From positions 33,480,001 through 33,544,000 of the forward strand of contig CM060733.1 in assembly GCA_030704615.1 (NCBI GenBank): a stretch of 64,000 nt of DNA. Direction: 5' to 3'. The position numbers and the translations under genes are program-made. The DNA is from Takakia lepidozioides. Its lineage: Eukaryota; Streptophyta; Takakiopsida; Takakiales; Takakiaceae. The notes below the pieces were generated by a model that saw nothing but the letters and a program-made list of their open reading frames with translations, searched no databases and was not told the origin of the DNA. Below are positions 55,882 to 64,000 of this stretch, piece after piece. Each line of letters begins with the position of its first letter. The stretch's first letter is position 1.

Positions 55882-56892
55882 ATGGACTTTACTGCACTCG
55901 CTGGAGATCTCATGTTGTGGCCTGAGCTAGAGCCTGAGCCAGAGCTCGATTCATCCTCCCAATTGCTTGGTGTTGTTCAGGGAGAGGCAGGGCCAGAGCT
56001 AGAGCTCGATTCATCCTCCCAATTGCTTGGTGTTGTTCAGGGAGAGGCAGGGCCAGAGGTAGAGCTCGATTCATCCTCCCAATTGCTTGGTGTTATTCAG
56101 GGAGAGGCAGGGCCAGAGGTAGAGCTCGATTCATCCTCCCAATTGCTTGGTGTTGTTCAGGGAGAGGCGTGGCCAGAGGTAGAGCTCGATTCATCCTCCC
56201 AATTGCTTGGTGTTGTTCAGGGAGAGGCGTGGCCAGAGGTAGAGCTCGATTCATCCTCCCAATTGCTTGGTGTTGTAGGTTCTAGAAAGCGTACACAGGG
56301 AGAGGCATGGCCAGAGCTGGAGCTCGATTCATCCTCCCAATTGCTTGGTGTTGTACGCTCTAGAAAGCGTAATAAAGGAGGAGACGGCGGCCTGGCGCTC
56401 ATGGATTACCAGGGGGACAAAAGATGTCCTCTGTGCCTGTCGGAGAACATCAAATTTCTCTACTGGAACAATGGGCTGGCGAAGGGTCAACCTCGCTGCG
56501 TTTGTCAGAGCGGATCCTGCGGCCCCCATTTTACCTTCACGCTTGGAGGTAAGTTGCGAAAACGACGTAATTTTATGCTTGCGGATGCCATACCAGCTGC
56601 TGCTGCACACCAGGTTTCCAGCGATTTTATGCACGGGGATGCCATACCAGCTGCTGCTACACACCAGGTTTCTAGCCCTCATACGTTGAGCGCCATGGAT
56701 ACAGTTGACCGCTACATGCGGTTGTTGCGAGAAGGTCTCGTGATGTACACGCCTTCCGGGGGGAAAATCTCTATCCAACAAAAGATGGTGAATCTGGAGC
56801 AGCTCCAAAACACTCTACAGCGCTTGGATAGGGAGGTCTCGCAACGTATGCACCTTTATGAGGAAAACTCTATGTCCACAAAAAGCTATTGA
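55882..56892 (+). CDS. Dof-like zinc finger protein with seven 20-residue tandem repeats
   Basis: Intact 336-residue ORF from the ATG at 55882. Residues about 18-155 are seven copies of an acidic repeat whose core is ELDSSSQLLGVVQGEAGPE. Two basic SRKR patches follow the sixth and seventh copies and could act as nuclear signals. Residues about 180-230 match the plant-specific Dof DNA-binding finger: CPLCLSENIKFLYWNN, QPRC and TLGGKLRKR, with the conserved KF, Y, NN, QPR and GG-LR positions. The second Cys pair is CX4C, not CX2C, and one residue is extra before QPR, so binding to AAAG sites is uncertain. The tail is helical and Gln rich. Single exon, no defects. An acidic activation-like repeat plus DNA-binding finger suggests a transcription factor. 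Confidence 0.72.
   Translation: MDFTALAGDLMLWPELEPEPELDSSSQLLGVVQGEAGPELELDSSSQLLGVVQGEAGPEVELDSSSQLLGVIQGEAGPEVELDSSSQLLGVVQGEAWPEVELDSSSQLLGVVQGEAWPEVELDSSSQLLGVVGSRKRTQGEAWPELELDSSSQLLGVVRSRKRNKGGDGGLALMDYQGDKRCPLCLSENIKFLYWNNGLAKGQPRCVCQSGSCGPHFTFTLGGKLRKRRNFMLADAIPAAAAHQVSSDFMHGDAIPAAATHQVSSPHTLSAMDTVDRYMRLLREGLVMYTPSGGKISIQQKMVNLEQLQNTLQRLDREVSQRMHLYEENSMSTKSY
55939..56360 (+). repeat. 60-bp coding minisatellite
   Basis: Seven in-frame copies of a 60-bp unit (GAGCTCGATTCATCCTCCCA and following). The first six are back to back and differ at only one or two bases; the seventh is offset by an insertion encoding GSRKRT. The near identity points to recent expansion, and the copy number probably varies between individuals. 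Confidence 0.93.
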
Positions 56893-56899
56893 TTTGGAG

Positions 56900-58402
56900 G
56901 AGATCCAAAAAACTTTATGGGGCTTGGATAAGGGGATCTGGACAGAGGCCAAAGTTTTGTGCAAGAGAAGGTTTCACTGCACTCAACTGCTTCAGGGTGT
57001 ACATATTCGTGACATTATTTGGTGTACATTGTAGTGAGGATAATTAATGGAGCATTTTGCCCTGCTTCTTGAATTCAATTTTAAGCCATGCTATTGTTTG
57101 CATGAACTGGCTAGCACCTGCAAGTGTTGGGCATGCACTGAGCACTTAAGTGTACTGGCAGATTTGTATATAATTTACTTGAGGTCCTCTCAGAACCTCA
57201 CAGATTTTCTTCATTTGGGGTGTTTGTCAATTGTTGCTTAAACTTTGAAGCTCTGCGCCTTAAGGGGCCCATGGTCTCTAGTGAATTAGTTCCTCAATGA
57301 CATTTCCATGACCTCCCTCTATGATTTACCCCCCATGAGCGTTTGACAACATTTACTTAGACTCTGGAAATCTTAGTAGTTGCCTACCTGTAACTGGGCT
57401 ACCACATATACGACACAGGGCCGGGGACCCAATGGCAAGGCTTGAAATCTTACACTCACAGCAAAACCTGCATGAATTTGAAATTATATGAATACTCACA
57501 ACAATTCTTGGGTAACACTACTCCCTCAAAAGTGTATAAGAACATTTATGGTCCGCATCACTTCTCAGAGTTCCATGGAGCTCTAATGCTTTGGATGACG
57601 ATTGAAAGAAATGAAGAGGAAAAAGAAAGCCAGAACATTGCTGAATGCACATTAAATCTGAAATCAGGTCACTAATGTGTAAAGCAGAAGCATTCTTCTT
57701 ACCATTGGTTACAAGGTGTTTTGGTAGGACACTCCATCAACTCAAAGCAGATGCCACACTCCCCGTCCATATCTTCCAGAGGGGTGGGCAGTGCTAGCAT
57801 CCACAGAGCTAGCACTGCTGTCTTGCTTGCTCATACTCAGATCAAAGTGAGACACAAAACCCCCACTGCAGAGTCTGACATAAGTAAGAACTGTCCCATA
57901 GGCTGATCGCCACTTCACACCAAGAAGACTTCCATCTCCGCTTCATTGTCAAACTGAAAGAATAGAATGGCCACATCTACATGTGAGCATTGTCTGCAGT
58001 GAAGTTTTAAGTATCAAAAGGCAAGAGTAATCACCCTTCACCCCTCTGTTAGTGCAGTAAACTTTGATGCAGCATCAAAGTATGCATATCCACTCCATCA
58101 TTCACTCTATGGGGTGATATTAAGGTTTTGAAGTTGCCGACAGAGGAAGAGGTAATGAGTAACAATGTGTGTGTGTCCCAAGTTATTTAATACATCATGG
58201 AACTTGGTCTTGCAGGAGTCAAAGCAGTTTTACACTCAATTTTTTCCCATATTGATGGGAGATCTTGTTCTAGACAATGGGACTTACCATTGTGCTGCTA
58301 CAGTTAGTTTGAAAGAGACCTTTGAAAGTCCAGCCACTTCAGTTATTAGGTGAAATGGGGATGAGTTGAACAAAGGCCACTTAAACCATAGACATCTACA
58401 AG
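56900..58402. other. No gene seen
   Basis: Presumed 3' flank of the Dof-like gene, then spacer with short unrecognised open frames (e.g. 57442-57675, 57721-57906). Confidence 0.5.
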
Positions 58403-58850
58403 TCACAATGGAATCCCTTTCCTGAATGCAGGAAGTGCACCAAGGCCCTGTTGTCAGATTGTTCTTTCACAGTGGCAGAAGACAGTACCAAGTACTTACC
58501 CTTCGGAGGCCTTCAAAAGGCCAAGAACCAAGAGGGAGTCGAACCCACTGGGATGCCCAGCCAGAAGTGGCTTGCATTTGGTCCAAAGTTCGGCAAACTG
58601 CAAGTGCTTAGCTGGGCCAAACACTTGCCCCCTCTTTTGTAGTCACGTCCATTCAGAATGCACAATAAATGCATACAATGTAATGCAATGCAAATGCTCC
58701 CCATGCAGGACTGACATGCAGTCAAATACAGGACTGACTGACATGGAGTGACTGATCAACTTGCCAAGTCCTGCTGAAGCCAGGCTGCCTCAGCGTTTAG
58801 GGGTTAATTTAAATGTGCAAAGCAAAGTCCAGCAACCAAAATTCCTCATA
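58403..58850 (-). repeat. Dispersed repeat copy 2, SINE-like
   Basis: Second copy of the 54885-55330 repeat, about 90 percent alike by eye, with the B-box match GGGTTCGACTCCC and a clearer A-box-like TGGCCCAGCTAAG on minus. At 58851-58925 a partial, rearranged third copy (AGCCAGAAGTGGCTTGCATG and GGGCCAAACACTTGCCCC) follows directly. Confidence 0.6.
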
Positions 58851-58925
58851 TAGCCAGAAGTGGCTTGCATGTGGGAATTTGCAAGTGCTTGACTGGGCCA
58901 AACACTTGCCCCATTTGAATGCAAG

Positions 58926-60459
58926 CAATGATAAAACGGTGACACGCCCATGAAGAAATGTGCCCAAGCCATCGAGGCCTTCCAAAGGTTTCTGCGGCAC
59001 ACCTTCCTTCCATACTGTTGGCTGAACCTAATTTTCTGACTGCACTTGTTCTCTGACACTCTACTCTACATCCATATAGGATTCTGTCACTGCTCTGCCA
59101 GCTATGGATTTGCAAGCAGTCCCCATGACAGTAGGAATGGATAGACAAACTCCATATAATACACCTCTCTATTGTGTTGAATGCCTACATAACACCTGCT
59201 TGCACATTTTGCAAAAGATGGATTGCAGGCAGCCAGGAAAAACTGGTAAAGTATGTCTTACAGTAGCAGAGTCGTTGCACTGTCATCCAGACTCCTGCAT
59301 TCACAACTAATATATTATTTCCAGGAGCACAAGCTATTGACAGTTGTACAACCGATTGTGAAGCAGTGGTGGGTGCTTGTGGCAGGATCCACCAACTACA
59401 GTCTTTTTGTTGTCAATTTGCACAGGAGCTGTGGGCATCACACCGACAGCCGCCTCTCATGTCTACATGGTGTGTCATCCGTGCATAACCTCATGGCCAT
59501 TTCTTGAATGTTTGAGTTTGTCTCTTCCGGTTGTCTCAACTGTGGTGCTTCAGTGGTTCCTCATCAGAAATTTGGGGTTGGGCTAATGGTATGTAGAAAA
59601 AGAAAAAGGGCTGAAAGAAAGAATGAATGAAGCTGGAGTGATGGTAAGATGGGCTGCAAGTAATTTTGTAGTTCTATATCACTGTGTGGTTACTGATTGT
59701 CATATAGGTTGGAAAGGAAGACAAAGGATGCATCTTTGTATGTGTGTTGCAACGTCCACTAATCTCGGAGAAATTCTAGGTTCTACCTCACTGCGAGACT
59801 CATCGCAACTGCTAACTTAATGCTCTTTTGATCTGTTCTGTGTGCATCATTTGCTCAACAGCTGGAGCCCTGCCTCAATCCAGCAGTGCGTACTACTTGT
59901 CCCTATAGTACTTTCAAAATCGCTTATATTTTCTTATCTCTGTTGCGTACGCAGCTTCATGCAGACATTTGTGCATTACTTGCCAAAATGTTGGTGCAAT
60001 TATGGATTGCAATTGTCACCAACCAAATTCAACGAGTTTGAGATCCTCTTTTCATGATGGCTGACATTCACACAGACGTAACCTGTGGTTCAACAAATTT
60101 GAAGCTTATGTGATGACTAGTTGTCTGATCAAATAAGAGAGACCTGGCATGCAACTTTGTTTGCAGTGATGACCTTGTAAATGCATGAAGAGTAGCATGC
60201 CATTCTACTCTAGCAGAGACATCTGCAATTCATCAAGAACATGCGAGAGCACATGTGCAGTGCCGGAATCTAAGTAGCAAAACATGGATTCTGTTGGGAT
60301 ATTCGAATGCTTGGATTCAGAGGAATAAGCTCCTCTTATTGTGAACCAGAGTTAGTGTGACTCATTGAACATGTAGAAATTTCAGTCTAGTGCCAAGGTG
60401 GGGTAAACCCTTGAGATCATCCATGATGGCCTCTCCCATGTCACAGGGTGGAAACAAGT
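58926..60459. other. No gene seen
   Basis: Short open frames only, none with a recognisable motif. Confidence 0.5.
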
Positions 60460-60790
60460 TCAGGGAGTTTTCTGCCTAATTTCATTTTCATCACACAATT
60501 TCCTGGCAACAGACATGGCTTTGGACACTACAGCCTCTAAGTCAGACTTATCCAGCAGGGTCAAGGCTTGCAGACTTCGATTAAGATCCTTGAGAATCTC
60601 TTCTACTCTCTTCCGGCAGGACTTAGCCTGTTTGACAGGGGACTCCTGCTTCCAAGATGTAGAGTCCATTAACTTAGGATATCTGATATTAATTATTTGT
60701 TGCAACTGGCCCCACCATGTGACCTTGAATTCATCTCGTCGGGAGCTTAAGGGAGGGATGCCAAACTCGCCCCGAACAGTGATCGCACAG
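60460..60790 (-). CDS. Hypothetical ORF (possible exon)
   Basis: The C-terminal 100 residues of the open frame 60945-60460 look protein-like (TWWGQLQQIINIRYP, a helical Lys/Leu-rich stretch, stop after NEIRQKTP). The upstream part overlaps the duplicated 5' flank of the kelch gene and a GAGAGA tract. No family recognised. It could be one exon of a minus-strand gene or chance. Confidence 0.25.
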
Positions 60791-61205
60791 AGAGAGAGAG
60801 GGAGAGAGAGAGTGGAAAAGAGGAGAGGGGAAGCACACCTAATGTCCACAGAGTTGGAGCGACTCGTATGAAGCTCGACCTTGGGGCAGAGCAAGAGATG
60901 GAGTGTTCGACTCCACTCCATCCCGCCTGTGTCTCCAGCTCCCACTCTGCCATCTCCCTCTCGATTTCACGCACACAGTTCCAGGTTTCTGTGTACAAAC
61001 TACAAACCACGAAAATAGAAAACATACAAAGCACTGCTGGAAATAGTAATAGGAAAATGGTTAGCAAAGAAGGTTGAAGTAGCAGAATAGCAAAAGCAAG
61101 AGCGACGCTTTTGATAGCAAGTCGGACTCGTGGGTTTTCTCAGAGTCGTCTTTCTTTCCCTTCATCTCTTACCCCCAAGCTCCGTGTAGGATCACAAGAA
61201 CACCA

Positions 61206-62330
61206 TTGGAGAGGTTTAGTCGCCTCCGCAATATGGAGGAGATTTGGAGCATGCTCCCATTCGAGTTAGTGATGGTGGTGTTGGCCTTTTTGCCATATCG
61301 AAGTCTTGTCCGCTTTCAGTCGGTTTGCAAGTTGTGGAATTCTCTCCCATCGACTGCTAGTTTCCAGCAACTCTGTCAGCAACTCCCTCTTCACGAAGAC
61401 TCCTATCTCTTGTCTTTTGGCATATGCCCACATGTTTGCATGTTGTACACCCCCACAACTCGACGGTGGCACAAAATCGGCCTCAAACTCCCGAAAGATA
61501 ATGTAGTATCCAGTGTTGGTGCTGCAGATGGAGGCTTATTACTTTGCACAACGGATGAGGGCGATGCTGACTTATGATGGATTGTGTTCAATCCTCTCTT
61601 GAAGAGTTCCAGACAATTGCCTGCCCTGCCTCTGGCTAACTCAACACATTTCCGGGATGTGGATACGATGCACTTGATTGTGGATAGACGCAGCAAGACC
61701 TACAAGATCTTTGTGATATCACACGAGTATCGCCTGGACTACACAGTTGATTTACATTGGAGAACACACATCTATGACTAGTGTTGGACCGAGACAGGAA
61801 AGATGCCGGCATGTGAACGGGGGTGGTGGTGGTGCCGTGCAGGAAGTGTTCTATGTGGCCCTACTCTCTTTGCTCTGTTTTATGGACCAAAATATGACGG
61901 CTACACTGTGATGGCTTATGACATAGGTGCCGGCGTGTGGACTCGAGTTGATTTACACATGCCTAACTTTGGTGGAGATCGTATTGCTAGTCCAAGGCTT
62001 GTAGAGAGTGAGGGTCGCCTGTTTCTAGTTGGGGGTCGTGCTAGAGATCGCTTCCTAGTTGCAATATGGGAGTTCAAAGTTTCTATCGAGACCGCAGAGT
62101 GGGTGGAAATTGCAACAAGGGAGTTCGCAACAGTGGCCCCCATGTACTACTATCTTCAAGTGGTGAGCCATGACAATCTCATAGTCATTTGGACCGGCAT
62201 ACCCTATCCAGAAGTTGTGATGTATGACAGGAAGCAACACAGGTGGACACCTTACTTACAAACTGGGACCAACGAAAGCGAGAGTGTGAAGGGTTTGGTT
62301 GGCGGTCTTAGTTTAGGTGCAAAAGTCTAG
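61206..62330 (+). pseudogene. F-box/kelch protein gene with two in-frame stops
   Basis: F-box/kelch proteins are substrate receptors of SCF ubiquitin ligases. The F-box is MLPFELVMVVLAFLPYRSLV through FQSVCKLWNSL (residues about 18-50). Kelch-like repeats follow: a YTPTTRRWHKIGLKLP block, FNPLLKSSRQLPALP, MAYDIGAGVWTRVDL, RLFLVGGRARDRF, AIWEFKVSIETAEWVEIA and VMYDRKQHRWTP. One frame of 375 codons is cut by TGA at 61575-61577 (Arg to stop by C-to-T is possible) and TAG at 61779-61781. No frameshift, so inactivation is recent. The gene is intronless, as is common in this family. Its 5' flank is shared with 48180-48490. Confidence 0.85.
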
Positions 62331-62590
62331 ACAAGCTGCTGCATTGAGGTCAACAGGCAAGTGCATGCGGTCGTTGTAGAAGACAAAGTGCATCCGCGCA
62401 TTGAGGAAATCCATGGTGAGGTTAAGAGATTGTCTGGGCAGATGGAGGATGGGTACGTGTCTGACACACGATTTGTATTGCATGATGTGGAGGAGGAGAT
62501 GAAGGAATTCTCTCTTTGCCACCACAGTGAGAAGCTGGCCATGCCTTTGGGGCTCATCAGCACCACTGCCGGATCTCTCCGCTCCACGTG
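62331..62590 (+). pseudogene. PPR-DYW protein fragment adjoining the kelch gene
   Basis: Starts four bases after the kelch stop: CCIEVNRQVHAVVVEDKVHP, DTRFVLHDVEEEMKEFSL, CHHSEKLAMPLGLIST. This is the E/E+ region and the start of the DYW domain, including the HSE signature that holds a zinc ligand and the catalytic Glu. It then degenerates and stops at 62589. PPR repeats and the rest of the deaminase are absent. Same family as 47330-47610. Confidence 0.78.
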
Positions 62591-62599
62591 ATCACCAAG

Positions 62600-64000
62600 A
62601 ATTTTGGGGTTGTTCATCTTAAAGACTGGGTAGCCCAGCAATGTGAATCACAGTTTTGTTCTCGAATATCATTTCGTAAAGGAGATAGAGAATACTGACA
62701 CCGACCACAATTCTTCGTGGCGACCATCGACCATCTGATCCAGTGCAAAACTCCTGAATCCAAAACTTAGAATCCGAATCACACCCAAATTATAAACCAG
62801 GCAGATTGTTGCTTTTCTAACTTCCTTTCTTATATACGTGTTACATGGGTTTTATATATTGGTTGGATTGTTATGTGTAGTGGTTTACTGTGGCCAAATT
62901 AGTGCCGATCATCTTCCCCCTCTGCAAACATGTCAATCGGACCCCATCCGACTATCTCACGAATAAGTCAACTTTTGGATAGTGGAATTTTGAGTACATA
63001 AGGAGTGTTACGGATTTCTCACCTACTCTCCTCTTAGTGTCTAGGGGATCATCTGGTCAGCTGTGGATGACTATTTAGGGTCCTTCAGGATAGCCAAAAT
63101 GACAGGCATGCAAAAACAACTTCCATGTGAACTGTGCAGAGATGAAAAAGATCAATGGTAGTTGAAAGTGATGAAATCGCAAATACAAAGGAGGGGAAGC
63201 AAGCCTGCCATGTGCCAGCCATGGGTTTAGCAGACTTTACCTGTCAATTCACTTCTCTTTTCACTATCTGCTTGAGAAGAACTCCGTTGGGATTGGAGAT
63301 CACAAATACAAGCACACCCTAGAACTTTTTCTCCCATCGGCATCAACTGCATTGGAGTCCCAGGGAATTACAGCACAAGGAGAGCACAACCACACCCGTG
63401 CAGGGTAGTCATGAATATTCTGAGGTGATAATAAGCACCCCTGAGCAGATTCTTCTCATTTGTACAATATTCTCTTCCTTGGGGCTCTTGTGAACTCTGT
63501 ATTGGAGCAATTCAATACGTAAACAACAAGAAGTTTTTCTCTCGATTCTTTATCACCGACTTGTAAGACCTCTGGTGCTGCGAGGTCTTGTCTTCACTTG
63601 CTCACAACCACGAAATCAGCTGGAGACTTCCACTCTCGACTTGGTATTGCAGGACAACTCACAAGATTTGGAGATGATCAAGCTCTCACTAGTGATCTTT
63701 TTCTTTCTGTCTCAGTCGATGAGGGGCCCTCCTGGATCACAATCTGCATGGTTGGATGGGCAAACACAGTCTTTGGATATTCTAGGGCATGAATCTTGGA
63801 TGGAGGAAGAGGAGGAGGAGGGAGAGGAGGAGGCGGCCCAGGTGCCTGAGCACTTTTTTTTTTTTTTAAGCTTTTCAAATTTCAAAATAATAAAAATAGC
63901 GTTATCCAGGAACGAATGTACGATAAAAGGGATGTGGATGAGTTAATTAGGTGATATACTGATCGTGCTGCCCGAGATTGTTTTTACTTGTTTACTTCTA
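62600..64000. other. No gene seen; GGA-rich microsatellite near the right edge
   Basis: Short frames only. A GAGGAGGAGGAGGGAGAGG-type run lies at about 63799-63842 and a poly-T run at about 63852-63868. A small hairpin (AAGACCTC / GAGGTCTT) occurs at about 63567-63591. Confidence 0.5.

Noticed and set aside
63007-63554. Possible solo LTR (TGTTACGG ... TTTATCA)
   Set aside because: No target duplication or second copy in the window supports the borders.

Overview
The window looks like nuclear DNA of a streptophyte outside the flowering plants, most likely a bryophyte (liverwort-like) or a charophyte-grade relative. The arguments are a hydrolase-NBS-LRR (HNL) type resistance gene, a TIC20-like plastid import protein, a Dof-like zinc finger, a plant-type sterol dehydrogenase fused to a reticulon domain, a 12-exon ACS-like gene with short GT/GC-AG introns, PPR-DYW fragments, F-box/kelch genes and abundant Ty3, MULE and LINE elements. 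The species cannot be settled from the sequence.

Layout. 1-11.9 kb: a decayed Ty3/gypsy element (gag, protease, RT, RNase H, integrase, possible 3' LTR) split between gag and protease by a 4-5 kb insert holding a SWIM-finger ORF and an A-rich tandem array with higher-order repeats. 12.7-14.3 kb (minus): a full-length, apparently intronless, frameshifted 3-beta-hydroxysteroid dehydrogenase/C4-decarboxylase-reticulon copy. 14.6-19.0 kb (minus): an HNL resistance pseudogene. 20.4-26.1 kb (plus): an intact ACS-like gene, reconstructed as 12 exons and 461 residues. 26.56-46.75 kb: a 20.2-kb MULE DNA transposon with long inverted terminal repeats and a perfect 9-bp target duplication. It carries a broken transposase gene and an intact antisense two-exon ULP1-like protease gene. 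Inside an intron of the transposase sits an 11.6-kb Ty3/gypsy element (28.37-39.95 kb).

The nested Ty3 element is the most remarkable object here. Between protease and reverse transcriptase it encodes a Dnmt3-like DNA cytosine methyltransferase. Its integrase ends in a PHD finger. Its repeats are arranged A1 - coding region - B1 A2 B2, a split-direct-repeat layout known from tyrosine-recombinase retroelements but not expected in an element with a DDE integrase. Most of its in-frame stops fit C-to-T decay. The copy is dead, but the architecture suggests an element that could write, and perhaps read, chromatin marks.

47-53 kb: an F-box/kelch gene copy that lost its F-box and is interrupted by a 5'-truncated LINE, a PPR-DYW fragment, and a pair of inverted repeats about 4 kb apart. 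53.2-53.8 kb (minus): a frameshifted TIC20-I-like gene. 55.9-56.9 kb: an intact ORF joining seven 20-residue tandem repeats to a Dof-like zinc finger. Two copies of a dispersed repeat with a tRNA-like B box lie at 54.9 and 58.4 kb. 61.2-62.6 kb: the fuller F-box/kelch copy, with two in-frame stops, next to a second PPR-DYW fragment. The remaining stretches show no gene I can support.
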